Assembly: GCA_905182565.1 (NCBI GenBank)
Contig: CAJJCB010000026.1
Coordinates: 186,001 to 250,000 of the forward strand
Source of the DNA: Acidimicrobiaceae bacterium
GTDB lineage: Bacteria > Actinomycetota > Acidimicrobiia > Acidimicrobiales > Poriferisodalaceae
DNA: 64,000 nucleotides
Reading direction: 5' to 3'
The notes beneath the pieces were generated by a model, which was not told where the DNA came from, did not search any database, and worked only from the letters and a program-made list of their open reading frames with translations. Positions 36,547 through 44,859 of this stretch are shown piece after piece; the stretch's first letter is position 1, and the number at the start of each line of letters is the position of its first letter. Position numbers and translations under genes: made by a program.

Positions 36547-37035
36547 ATGTCATTTGATCTTCGCTTAGTGGATCCCATAACTGAACCCACTGTGCTTGTG
36601 GTTGCTAGAGTCGCCGAACTTCTAAATCGGAAACCCGAAGGGTCTTTTGTCGTGGTCGTCGAAGACCTACTAGGGGACCCAGTAGTAATCCGGAATGGGC
36701 CATTTATGAATGATGGTAGACCAATGCCCACTAGGTATTGGTTAATCAACAAAGACCTCATACGTCGAGTTTCGGTGCTGGAAGGTGCCGGTGGTGTGGG
36801 TCGGGCGGAAGAGTCTATAGATTCTGAGCTTTTAGCAAAAACGCATGAAAGTTATGCGAAAGAAAGAAACTCACATATCGCGGATAACCATGAAGGACCT
36901 AGGCCTTTTGGCGGAGTCGGTGGGACTCGAAGAGGCGTGAAATGTTTACATGCGCACCTTGCTCATCGCCTTGCCGGGGGATCAGATCCCGTAGGGGAAT
37001 GGGTCATTAACCAAATCGCAGAAGGCACAGCATAG
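36547..37035 (+). CDS. DUF501 domain-containing protein
   Basis: This 162-residue protein matches the actinobacterial DUF501 family: a start like PITEPTVLVVARVAELL, the block PTRYWLINKDLIRRVSVLEGAGGV, and a C-terminal cysteine/histidine region GVGGTRRGVKCLHAHLAHRL. Its function is unknown; the CLHAH motif hints at metal binding. M. tuberculosis Rv1025 holds the same place next to the exopolyphosphatase gene. The ppx start overlaps its stop by one base. Confidence 0.9.
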   Translation: MSFDLRLVDPITEPTVLVVARVAELLNRKPEGSFVVVVEDLLGDPVVIRNGPFMNDGRPMPTRYWLINKDLIRRVSVLEGAGGVGRAEESIDSELLAKTHESYAKERNSHIADNHEGPRPFGGVGGTRRGVKCLHAHLAHRLAGGSDPVGEWVINQIAEGTA

Positions 37036-37970
37036 TGAGCAGCAAATTGGTGGCAGTGATTGATTGTGGGACGAATACAACCCGGCTGCTAATTACTGAT
37101 GGCAGTGACGTAGACATACGCGTGCAAAAAATAACAGGCTTGGGGAGAGGAGTGGGGGAGTCTCGTCGACTGAGCGAAGATGGAATAAAGCGAGTCGCAG
37201 ATGCTTTAAGTGAATTTCGCGAGCTCATTGACCATCATAAGGTTCAATCAATTAGGGCCGTGGGAACAAGTGCTGTTCGCGATGCACTTAATCAAAGTGC
37301 TTTTATTGATACAGCCTCAGAGGCCTTGAACGCTAAAGTTGAAATACTAAGTGGCGATTTGGAAGCAAAATATAGTTTCTTAGGAGCTACCGCTGATCTA
37401 GATCCTGCAAACGGACCGTATCTAGTTGTAGACATCGGAGGTGGGTCGACTGAGTTTGCTTATGGTACTAATGAACCTTTAGCTTGGCGATCAGTCGATA
37501 TGGGGTCAGTTAGATATACCGAACAATATTTACGATCAGACCCTCCTCGGCCGGAAGAGTTGGGCGCAGCGATCCAAGTAGCCAGATTGCACTTAGACGA
37601 TATTGACCGAGAGGAACCACAAATCGGGAGAGCTTCCCAATTGATTGGTGTTGCAGGAACTGTTACTTCTATTGCAGCAGTTGAGATTGGGCTGCAGGAC
37701 TATAAGCGTGAAATGGTTGACAAGTTCCTACTGAAAAGATCAGCTGCAGAAGATGTTTTTCGTACCCTGGCCACGGAGTCACTTGATGATCGGATACATA
37801 ACCCTGGCCTGGACCCTGAAAGAGCTGGCGTAATTGTTGGGGGTTGCTGCATACTGGTTGCCGTTATGCGTCATTGGGAAATCGACAACTGCTTAGTGCG
37901 TGAGCGCGACCTACTAGATGGTTTAGCTGATGAGATGCTTGAGACGAATCAAGCCAACGAAGACGGCTAG
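37035..37970 (+). CDS. ppx: Ppx/GppA family exopolyphosphatase
   Basis: This 311-residue actin-fold phosphatase of the Ppx/GppA family hydrolyses polyphosphate or pppGpp. Motifs are VAVIDCGTNTTRLLI (6-20), GLGRGVGESRRLS, GTSAVRDALNQ, the phosphate-binding LVVDIGGGSTEFAYG, and GVAGTVTSIAAVEIGL. It is the short form without the C-terminal HD domain, as in M. tuberculosis Rv1026. It starts at GTG 37035. Confidence 0.93.
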   Translation: MSSKLVAVIDCGTNTTRLLITDGSDVDIRVQKITGLGRGVGESRRLSEDGIKRVADALSEFRELIDHHKVQSIRAVGTSAVRDALNQSAFIDTASEALNAKVEILSGDLEAKYSFLGATADLDPANGPYLVVDIGGGSTEFAYGTNEPLAWRSVDMGSVRYTEQYLRSDPPRPEELGAAIQVARLHLDDIDREEPQIGRASQLIGVAGTVTSIAAVEIGLQDYKREMVDKFLLKRSAAEDVFRTLATESLDDRIHNPGLDPERAGVIVGGCCILVAVMRHWEIDNCLVRERDLLDGLADEMLETNQANEDG

Positions 37971-37980
37971 TGTCTGAAGC

Positions 37981-38577
37981 GTGAGTGAACTACACACTGC
38001 TCGTCTCCTCCTCAGAGGGCTTCAAGCTTCGGATTTTTCGGCTTGGAGTGAGGTGCGCAGTCGGTGCGCAGATTGGTTGACTAAATGGGAACCTGCACCG
38101 GTTCCTGGTGGGCCTAATGCAGAACGAGACCCATCTGCTTTCGCAGCGCGATGCAACGCGAGAGACCGAGAGCGGCAGCTAGGCACGGGGTTTGCTTTTT
38201 CGTTGTGGCACGACGGAATATTTTGTGGGGAAATTAATGTAAACAATGTAGTTCGTGGAGCATTCCAAAGCGGCCATGTCGGCTATTGGGTAGATGAACG
38301 GTGGGCTGGCCAAGGCTTCGTTCCAGAAGGTCTAGTGGCTGTGATGAGCTATGCATTTGACCGGGCGGGGTTACACCGGTTGCAAATTTCAATAATTCCA
38401 CGTAACAAAGCCAGTCTTAGGGTTCCTCAAAAGCTAGGAATTCGCTCTGAAGGAACCGCTAAAGGGTACTTACAAATAGCGGGCGTATGGGAAGATCACG
38501 ATCGTTTCGCTATTACTTCAGAAGAGTGGGAGCAGCGGCGCGATGAGCTGTGGGCTTTAGGAAACCTCAATCCTTAA
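37981..38577 (+). CDS. GNAT acetyltransferase, RimJ-like
   Basis: This 198-residue protein begins at GTG 37981 with the RimJ/RimL-type opening LHTARLLLRGLQASDFSAWSE. The core has GEINVNNVVRGAFQSGHVGYWV, the acetyl-CoA loop DERWAGQGFVPEGLVAVMSYAF, and RLQISIIPRNKASLRVPQKLG. RimJ-like enzymes acetylate protein N-termini, often of ribosomal proteins. It follows ppx after 10 bases and is convergent with the nuclease gene. Confidence 0.9.
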   Translation: MSELHTARLLLRGLQASDFSAWSEVRSRCADWLTKWEPAPVPGGPNAERDPSAFAARCNARDRERQLGTGFAFSLWHDGIFCGEINVNNVVRGAFQSGHVGYWVDERWAGQGFVPEGLVAVMSYAFDRAGLHRLQISIIPRNKASLRVPQKLGIRSEGTAKGYLQIAGVWEDHDRFAITSEEWEQRRDELWALGNLNP

Positions 38578-38596
38578 AGTTTAAAAACTAAGATCG

Positions 38597-39550
38597 TTAC
38601 CAACCATTGGTTTCAGTTGATTCTTCCAACCATTCGCTGCCTTCTGCGCATTCATCTGAGACTGGGCACCAACGACAGGGAGGCCCAGGCAACTTTTTGG
38701 GTTGAACGTCCTCTAGACGAAGTGAGCAGAGCCTTTTGACTCCAGCAATTGTTCGACGGAGAGTCGATTCTAATAGAGCTTCATCAACGATTTCGGTTAC
38801 GACACGTCCGGCGTCGACATAGAAGCTGGCAAGGAGAACTGGAGGAACGCCAGTAACTAAAGTTTCGAGCAACGCGTAATACCGCTGATCATCTGCATGT
38901 TGTATTGATGGCTTACCTGTCTTCAACTCAATAATGACTCGACCTGCTGTGCGGTCAGTTGGCATTCCGAGCGTCAAATCAAACCGGCCCGCAAGAATTA
39001 TTTTGTCACGATGGAAAGACACTCTTCGCGATGCTTCAGTGGTGGGCCTCCATGCGGAACGAAGAGGCGGAAATGTGTCCTGAAATGTGGTGAGTAGAGA
39101 AACGCATTCGCTTCGTATCTCTGCGGTAGTAGCAGGGTCACTTTCATTCAGAAAATGCGAAAGTGAATCATCGCGAGCGCTGAGGGAAGTAAAAGCATGC
39201 CCGACAAGCTCTGATGGTGAAAGAATCGAGGGAAGGTGAACTGAAAGCTCAATGGCTTTGTGGAAAATTTGGCCGCGAGATGTAGGAACTGAATATCTAA
39301 ACTCTTCTTGCGTTTGTGCCATGTATAACGTTTCGCAGCTGTTAACCGCCTGAAGCTGTCTTTTTGCTACCCAAAGATTTGAAGGTAACGCGTCGGCTAC
39401 CTCAACTGTTTCTCTTTCGAGCCGATGGTATAACTCAGCACGAAGGTTTGATGGGTAAACTGTGCGGTCTTCTTGTGGGACACGAATAAGATCAAGGGTT
39501 TCTTGTTGAGCTGGGGTCAATCCTTCGACTGAGTCAAAGTTGTTAGACAC
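38597..39550 (-). CDS. PD-(D/E)XK (RecB-family) exonuclease with Fe-S cysteines
   Basis: This 317-residue nuclease-fold protein has GRFDLTLG with a metal-binding aspartate, VIIELKTGKPS (the ExK motif) and QRYYALLE, which give the RecB/Cas4-type active site. Cysteines at 72, 292, 295 and 301 (CRWCPVSDEC at the end) have the AddB/Cas4 four-cysteine pattern that binds a 4Fe-4S cluster. It is a stand-alone nuclease; no helicase or CRISPR genes lie nearby. Conserved in actinobacteria as a RecB-like exonuclease of unclear role. Confidence 0.87.
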   Translation of the reverse strand: MSNNFDSVEGLTPAQQETLDLIRVPQEDRTVYPSNLRAELYHRLERETVEVADALPSNLWVAKRQLQAVNSCETLYMAQTQEEFRYSVPTSRGQIFHKAIELSVHLPSILSPSELVGHAFTSLSARDDSLSHFLNESDPATTAEIRSECVSLLTTFQDTFPPLRSAWRPTTEASRRVSFHRDKIILAGRFDLTLGMPTDRTAGRVIIELKTGKPSIQHADDQRYYALLETLVTGVPPVLLASFYVDAGRVVTEIVDEALLESTLRRTIAGVKRLCSLRLEDVQPKKLPGPPCRWCPVSDECAEGSEWLEESTETNGW

Positions 39551-39681
39551 GAAAATAAGATTACCCGCATATTGTCGAGACCTGATCTATAAGTTCTTGA
39601 TGAGAGATTAAATAATCAGTAGGCGTCCTGGTTTAGAACTTAAATTATTTTTGTCTGTCCCACCCTCGGGTCATTATATTC

Positions 39682-40146
39682 ATGATGCCCACTAAGCCAC
39701 TAACTTCTCGAGTCGTGAAAGCAGCTACTTCGCTAAGCGAAGCTCCCTCGATGAGATTTGCTGTCACGGCGCGAGTTGTTGTTGAGGCATGCCGTCTGGA
39801 AGGCATCGAAGTTCCAGCTTTTCGAACACCACCCAAAACCCAAGGAATTGACCGTGCCATCAGGCGATCCGAACTTGGCGTCATAGTTTCTGTTCGAATA
39901 ATTGGGCGTCCGTTCCTAGCAGTTGTAGCTGACCTTGTTGAAGGCGCTGTTATCTGTAATCAATTTGCAGGAAGCCAGGCCAGCAGTTTGCGCAACGTTT
40001 TATGGACTCGGATAGTTGAGAACCTTCAGGTTGCCGAGAGCTTGTTCAGCGAGGAATTAGTTTCCAATAAAGAACTTGGTACCTCCCATAAACAGTCAAA
40101 AAGTGCGCCTGGCATTGATGAAGACAAACAATTTATTGCTGCATAA
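39682..40146 (+). CDS. Hypothetical protein
   Basis: This 154-residue protein is not recognised. It is soluble, with no signal peptide or membrane segment. The middle part is rich in beta-strand-like sequence (LGVIVSVRIIGRPFLAVVADLVEGAVI), preceded by basic PPKTQGIDRAIRR, and the last 30 residues look disordered. It sits just before tRNA-Leu. Start is ATG 39682, but the TATATT box at 39675-39680 is so close that a downstream start (for example GTG 39715) is possible. Confidence 0.6.
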   Translation: MMPTKPLTSRVVKAATSLSEAPSMRFAVTARVVVEACRLEGIEVPAFRTPPKTQGIDRAIRRSELGVIVSVRIIGRPFLAVVADLVEGAVICNQFAGSQASSLRNVLWTRIVENLQVAESLFSEELVSNKELGTSHKQSKSAPGIDEDKQFIAA

Positions 40147-40201
40147 TTAGAGCTGAGACAGCCAACTAGGGATAAGAATTGGTTAGCCTGACTTCTCGGT
40201 A

Positions 40202-40288
40202 GCCCGGGTGGCGGAATAGGCAGACGCAGAGGGCTTAAACCCCTCGGCTCTTTAACGGAGCGTGCGGGTTCAAGTCCCGCCCCGGGCA
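40202..40288 (+). tRNA. tRNA-Leu (anticodon TAA)
   Basis: The 87-base class II tRNA has acceptor arms GCCCGGG and CCCGGGC, an anticodon stem GAGGG/CCCTC with loop CTTAAAC (anticodon TAA), a long variable arm (GGCTCTTTAACGGAGC) and a T arm GCGGG-TTCAAGT-CCCGC. The discriminator base is A and CCA is not encoded. The last 19 bases overlap the 3' end of the convergent gene. Confidence 0.96.
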
Positions 40289-41313
40289 CCCTGAGCAGTA
40301 TTCGTAACGGCGGTTCTCAACGAATCGCAGGTTTCAGTACCTGGACCAAGTAGCCGAACTGCAGCATCTACACAAAGATCTCTGAGTACTCGATTAAAAG
40401 GTGTTTCCACACCGTGTATTTCTCCGAGTCGGACGATCGCACCATTAAAGTGATCTACTTCTACTGAACCTCGTTTCGCTTTGAGATCCTGCCAGGTGCT
40501 TGGGTAGGATCGAGTTGCCTCAGTGACATATGGACGCGCCGGCCATACACCGTCGGTGCGCAAGTGGTCTATTTGCTCACGTAGACTTCTCTTACCGATA
40601 GACCGAACAAAAAGTCCTGCAGCTTCGGTGACGTTTGCTGTTTCTTCAATAACATCAGCGATAAAAGAACGATCTTCTTGGAGGCAACTCGCTTCTTGAA
40701 CTGAGAGATCAGTTAGCGCAAGATAGGCGTTGGAAAGATTGCGAACAAGTTTTCCCCATTTTCCATTTTCTATGTTTTCGTCAACATCGGCTTCCATGCC
40801 AGATAGCTGCAAATCTTTCGTAATTCTTAGACATAAATCATCAACCCCTGATGGCCAGGAACCTATCTCCAGTATTTTTCCGCCGGAATGTCTAACGACG
40901 CCAGGTTGGGTGATGCCGGCCCCGACCATTACAGTGCAGCCGTAAGTGTGAAAGTTTCGCTCCGCGAGCCAAGCCTCGTTGGTTACGCCGTTCTGGAAAC
41001 AGACAATAGGTAAATCTCTATAAATTTCTTGGTGCTGTTCCACCGCGCTGAAAGTGTCATCAGTCTTCATCGTCAGCAAAATCACTGTGTTCTCATCGAT
41101 AACTAGATCTCTAGCATGAGAAGCGGCAGGAAGTTCCCATTTGCCATCAGTGTCTCCATGGACTTGAAGACCGTTCTGTTGCAGAGCCAAGAGATGGTCC
41201 CCACGAGCTATTAACGAAACACGTCGACCGGTATCTGCTAAGCGCGCTGCGACTACGCAACCAATCCCGCCCGCTCCATGGATGATGTAGTTATTCGTTA
41301 TCTCATTGGTCAT
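40270..41313 (-). CDS. Ketopantoate reductase family (ApbA/PanE-like) oxidoreductase
   Basis: This 347-residue NADP-dependent enzyme has the Rossmann start YIIHGAGGIGCVVAARLADTG (8-28). Further family blocks are ILLTMKTDDT, VCFQNGVTNEAWLA and the C-terminal PSTWQDLKAKRGSVEVDHFNG. It resembles PanE relatives that reduce 2-oxo acids. The start chosen is ATG 41313; longer readings overlap the SnoaL gene and have no family match. The stop TGA lies in the T loop of tRNA-Leu, and the last residues (ARGGT) are read from the tRNA 3' arm. Confidence 0.87.
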   Translation of the reverse strand: MTNEITNNYIIHGAGGIGCVVAARLADTGRRVSLIARGDHLLALQQNGLQVHGDTDGKWELPAASHARDLVIDENTVILLTMKTDDTFSAVEQHQEIYRDLPIVCFQNGVTNEAWLAERNFHTYGCTVMVGAGITQPGVVRHSGGKILEIGSWPSGVDDLCLRITKDLQLSGMEADVDENIENGKWGKLVRNLSNAYLALTDLSVQEASCLQEDRSFIADVIEETANVTEAAGLFVRSIGKRSLREQIDHLRTDGVWPARPYVTEATRSYPSTWQDLKAKRGSVEVDHFNGAIVRLGEIHGVETPFNRVLRDLCVDAAVRLLGPGTETCDSLRTAVTNTAQGARGGT

Positions 41314-41317
41314 AAAA

Positions 41318-41707
41318 TTACCCCCACGAACCATCGCCCGCCGGGGAGTTCCATATCTCAGATATGCGACCATTGGAGACAGTGAAAATTTCGATTCCAC
41401 AAATTGTATGGATTTGACCCTCATGATCAACTAGATCAGCTTCATAAGCCGCTGCCACCGAATTGTTGTCCTCAACAATCTTGCGGTTAGTGAAGTGTAT
41501 TGATCGAAACTGATTGTGGAAATCTTCTATTCGTTCTCGCACTTGTTCACGGGTCAGAACAATTCTCTCTCCGTTTTGTTCGTGTCTAATCATCGAGTCA
41601 GCGACTAAATCTTCCAATGCTTCAAAGTTTTTTTTGTAGTACATCTCCTCTGTGTAGGTGTCTACGATTTGGCGAGGCGAGAACGGTCGAGGATCTTGAA
41701 GTGTCAC
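41318..41707 (-). CDS. SnoaL-like (NTF2-fold) protein
   Basis: This 129-residue small alpha+beta barrel protein of the SnoaL/NTF2 superfamily contains the typical VDTYTEEMYYKKNFEALEDL helix, then a beta-rich part with VAAAYEADLVDHEG and IEIFTVSNGRISEIW near the end. Members act as isomerases, cyclases, hydrolases or binding proteins. It sits four bases upstream of the PanE-like gene on the same strand and is divergent from the P450. Confidence 0.82.
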   Translation of the reverse strand: MTLQDPRPFSPRQIVDTYTEEMYYKKNFEALEDLVADSMIRHEQNGERIVLTREQVRERIEDFHNQFRSIHFTNRKIVEDNNSVAAAYEADLVDHEGQIHTICGIEIFTVSNGRISEIWNSPAGDGSWG

Positions 41708-41748
41708 AGTACCTATGTTGGCAGACTTAATGGCGATAGGCTTGAAAG

Positions 41749-43017
41749 ATGCCTGAGTGGAACGTAAGTCACATAAATCTTATGGACTCAGAGGTATGGC
41801 TTCAGGGCGCCGAAATCATAGATGCAGAAATTGCTAGGCTGCACGCAGAGGCACCTTTGGACTGGTTCGAAGAGCCATTAGCGGAAAATGAGTTCCTACA
41901 AGCCGGTCCTGGATACTGGAGCATAATAAGACACGCTGATATAGGAACAATTTCTCGAAACCCAGAAATTTTTAGTTCCAGTTCGGGTGTTACGATTACC
42001 GACACTCCGCCAGAATTTACGGAATTTTTCAGTTCGATGATTGCCATGGATGACCCAAGGCACGCTCGTCTTAGACGAATTGTGTCCAAGGGATTTACCC
42101 CCCGGGTGTTGGGCCTATTGGAAGAATCTGTGCAGGATGTAGCTCGCAATATTGTAGACGGGATGAGCCATCTTGGTTCCTGTGATTTTGTCACAGAAGT
42201 TGCTGCTGCCGTACCCCTCAAAATTGTCTGCGACTTGATGGGAATCCCAGACTCTGAGTTCTCAAGAGTATTCGAAAACTCAAATGTAATTCTCGGGATC
42301 CAAGACCCAGAATTCGCTCCGCAAGACGTTGATTTTATTACTGCGCTATTGGAGGCCGGAGCCGATTTAGCTGCTTTGATGGGCGATGTCGCAGAGCTTA
42401 AGCGTGGTGGAGATGGCCAAGACTTAACAAGTATTTTAGTTAATGCAAACCTCGAAGATGATCAACTGACATCAGCCGATTTAGCAAGTTTTTTTGTGCT
42501 CCTAGTAGTGGCGGGAAACGAAACAACTAGAAATGCAATCAGCTGGGGGCTCAAATATTTGACCGACAACCCTTCCCAGCGAGACCTTTGGATTGCTGAT
42601 TTTGATGCCTTAGCTGGTCCTGCGGTAGAGGAAATAGTTCGCCTCGCAAGCCCAGTAACTTATATGCGAAGGACCGTCAGGCAAGACACCACTTTAGGTA
42701 AAACAAAGCTGAAGGAAGGTGACAAGTTAGCCATGTTCTACCTTGCGGCTAATCGTGATCCATCAGTATTCGAGAACCCAAACGCGTTTAATATTCTCCG
42801 GAACCCCAACCCTCAATATGGCTACGGAGGTCCGGGACCGCACTTTTGTTTGGGAGCTCATTTAGCCAGACGAGAAATAAGTATTATATTCCGGGAACTA
42901 TTTAAACGGCTACCGGATATTCGATCAGTTGGTGAACCGGATACTTTACAGTCCTCTTTTATTCATGGCGTGAAACATCTCCAGTGCGAGTTCACACCGG
43001 TTGGGTCTAAAAACTAA
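41749..43017 (+). CDS. Cytochrome P450
   Basis: This 422-residue class I bacterial P450 has the I-helix oxygen-binding motif VVAGNETTRNA, an ExxR-type EEIVRLASPVTYMRRTV segment, and the heme loop PGPHFCLGAHLARREI with the ligand C367. RHARLRRIVSKGFTPR is typical of the CYP107/CYP125/CYP142-like actinobacterial P450s that act on steroids or terpenes. No ferredoxin gene lies next to it. TAGGCT 6 bases before ATG 41749 suggests a leaderless transcript. Confidence 0.95.
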   Translation: MPEWNVSHINLMDSEVWLQGAEIIDAEIARLHAEAPLDWFEEPLAENEFLQAGPGYWSIIRHADIGTISRNPEIFSSSSGVTITDTPPEFTEFFSSMIAMDDPRHARLRRIVSKGFTPRVLGLLEESVQDVARNIVDGMSHLGSCDFVTEVAAAVPLKIVCDLMGIPDSEFSRVFENSNVILGIQDPEFAPQDVDFITALLEAGADLAALMGDVAELKRGGDGQDLTSILVNANLEDDQLTSADLASFFVLLVVAGNETTRNAISWGLKYLTDNPSQRDLWIADFDALAGPAVEEIVRLASPVTYMRRTVRQDTTLGKTKLKEGDKLAMFYLAANRDPSVFENPNAFNILRNPNPQYGYGGPGPHFCLGAHLARREISIIFRELFKRLPDIRSVGEPDTLQSSFIHGVKHLQCEFTPVGSKN

Positions 43018-43018
43018 G

Positions 43019-43912
43019 ATGAAAATACTTTCAGCCGATGGAATTGATATCGAATACGAAACGTTTGGAGTGTCGACTGACCCAGCTGTTCTTTTAGTGA
43101 TGGGGCTGGGAGCTCAACTTATCCATTGGGACACCAGCTTCTGCGAACAAATTGCAGCTTCTGGAAAGTATGTAATTCGATTTGATAATCGAGATTCTGG
43201 ACTCTCGTACAAATGCGAAGGAAGCGAAGTTGATATAGGAGCTCTTCTCACTGCATTTTTTGTAGGAGGTGACTTGCCAGACGTGCCTTACACCCTTTCC
43301 GATATGGCTAATGATGCCTTCGGGCTTCTCGATGTGTTGGAGATTGAGAAAGCTCATGTTGTCGGAGCTTCTTTAGGCGGAATGATTGCTCAAACTATGG
43401 CAATTGAAAGGCCGAATCGTTTGCTGTCTCTTACCTCGATGATGTCTATGACTGGTAATCCGGATAATTTCGAAATCGACGATGAAGCGTTTGCGTTACT
43501 TTTGACTCCATCTCCTTCATCACGATCTGATTATATTGAGAATGCTGCCGCATACGAAGTCTGGTCAAGTAAAAAATATTTTGACCTTAAAAGAGCTAAA
43601 GAAGTTGCCGCCGTTACATACGACAGATGCAATTATCCAGATGGGGTGGTGCGACAACTCGCAGCAGCAGTTGCCTCAGGCAATCGTGAATCGGACTTAG
43701 AGCGCCTAGAAATTCCTACCTTGGTAATCCATGGACGCGATGATCGTCTGATCGGTCCATCTAGTGGCTTTCGTACCGCAGAGCTGATTCCGGGATCTTC
43801 GTTATTGCTATTGAGTGATATGGGACACGATATGCCTAGACAACTTTGGCCGATAATAATCGGAGCTCTAGAAGTTCATTTTGCTCGTATCGGCAAGATC
43901 GAGTTCGGTTAG
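43019..43912 (+). CDS. Alpha/beta-fold hydrolase
   Basis: This 297-residue protein starts at ATG 43019 just after the P450 stop (the track of an earlier TTG start at 43001 overlaps the P450). It has the oxyanion motif VMGLGAQLIHW, the nucleophile elbow GASLGGMIAQ, an aspartate in VIHGRDDRLIG and a histidine in SDMGHDMPRQLW. RFDNRDSGLS is a family hallmark. It is probably cotranscribed with the P450. Its 3' end overlaps the stop of the LysR gene. Confidence 0.9.
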   Translation: MKILSADGIDIEYETFGVSTDPAVLLVMGLGAQLIHWDTSFCEQIAASGKYVIRFDNRDSGLSYKCEGSEVDIGALLTAFFVGGDLPDVPYTLSDMANDAFGLLDVLEIEKAHVVGASLGGMIAQTMAIERPNRLLSLTSMMSMTGNPDNFEIDDEAFALLLTPSPSSRSDYIENAAAYEVWSSKKYFDLKRAKEVAAVTYDRCNYPDGVVRQLAAAVASGNRESDLERLEIPTLVIHGRDDRLIGPSSGFRTAELIPGSSLLLLSDMGHDMPRQLWPIIIGALEVHFARIGKIEFG

Positions 43913-44787
43913 CTCTGCGTTCTTGACTTAATAAGATCGATTAAAGCAGTGGCAGCAGGATTCTGTGCACCCATCATCCGTGTCGCTGCTACTAATTGGC
44001 GTTGTAGCAGAGGCTCAGACTTAATTGGCCGAAGAGGGGCTGGCGCTCGTTCTGCTTGTATCCGAGGAAGGACTGCCCACCCCATTCCGAGAAGTACCAT
44101 TTCACGGAGCACTTCTGGTTGATGAGATTCAGCTACAACATTGAAGGACCTGCCCTCAGAGGCAAGTGCTGCCCCGATGAGTTGTCTTGTGAAAGAACCG
44201 ACTGGGAAACTAACCCATGGCCCCCATTCATTCTTGAGAGGGTCTTTCATCTCAGGAGGGCTGTAAATGCAAAGATCCTCTGTGATAAGTGGGATTGTTG
44301 TAAATTGGTTATGCGGCGGTTTGACACAAATGGCTAAATCGAGATCTCCAGTTTCCAAAGCACTGAGAAGCTGACTTGAAGGCCCAACTGAAATTCGTAA
44401 TTCGAGCCCAAGGCGGCTTTGTCGAAACAATCGGAGATCTTTTCCGAAATGATCGACTGCGGCTGCGTCGATAAGACCGACTCGCAGATTGCCAGCGATG
44501 CCAGATCGTATCGACTCGGCCCAAATAGATAGATCGCTTGTTTGCGATATCACTCTTCGTGCATGTTCGATAACGTCTTGTGCTTCGGGTAAAGGGACTT
44601 TCTTTCGACCGTCACGACTAAAAAGAGGCAGCCCTATGCGTCGCTGAAGCTCAGCTAGCCCTTGAGATAGGGCTGACTGGCTAACTCCTAGTGACTTAGC
44701 TGCGGCCGCCCACGTCGGTGCTTGATCCACAGCTAGTAGATATTCGAGCTGGGCTACCGTCACGTCGGGTAAACGATGTTTGTTCAC
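43909..44787 (-). CDS. LysR-family transcriptional regulator
   Basis: This 292-residue regulator has the N-terminal winged helix (about 8-66: VAQLEYLLAVDQAPTWAAAAKSLGVSQSALSQGLAELQRR) and a C-terminal effector domain. It is divergent from the inositol-phosphate synthase gene, the usual LysR arrangement, so that gene is the likely target. Inverted-repeat-like boxes lie in the intergenic region. The effector is unknown. Confidence 0.92.
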   Translation of the reverse strand: MNKHRLPDVTVAQLEYLLAVDQAPTWAAAAKSLGVSQSALSQGLAELQRRIGLPLFSRDGRKKVPLPEAQDVIEHARRVISQTSDLSIWAESIRSGIAGNLRVGLIDAAAVDHFGKDLRLFRQSRLGLELRISVGPSSQLLSALETGDLDLAICVKPPHNQFTTIPLITEDLCIYSPPEMKDPLKNEWGPWVSFPVGSFTRQLIGAALASEGRSFNVVAESHQPEVLREMVLLGMGWAVLPRIQAERAPAPLRPIKSEPLLQRQLVAATRMMGAQNPAATALIDLIKSRTQS

Positions 44788-44803
44788 TATTGGACACCTA
44801 ATG

Positions 44804-44849
44804 TTAAGAAATGCTTATTATAAACACATAGCGTTAAGTAATCGCTTAT
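44804..44849. promoter_or_regulatory. Paired TTAAG-N5/6-CTTAT boxes between lysR and ino1
   Basis: TTAAGAAATGCTTAT (44804-44818) and TTAAGTAATCGCTTAT (44834-44849) start 30 bases apart, about three helical turns. Each has an inverted AAG...CTT core, and one ends against the TATCTT box of the ino1 gene. They are candidate recognition and activation sites for the LysR regulator. Confidence 0.5.
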
Positions 44850-44859
44850 CTTTAAAGAT

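Noticed and set aside
38597-39550. Cas4 of a CRISPR system
   Set aside because: The four-cysteine RecB-like nuclease has no cas genes or repeat array near it; a stand-alone actinobacterial RecB-like nuclease fits better.
39651-39680. Leaderless promoter (TTGTCT-N18-TATATT) for the hypothetical gene
   Set aside because: The -10 box ends one base before the ATG, so the transcript would start inside the gene; either the start is downstream or the box is chance.
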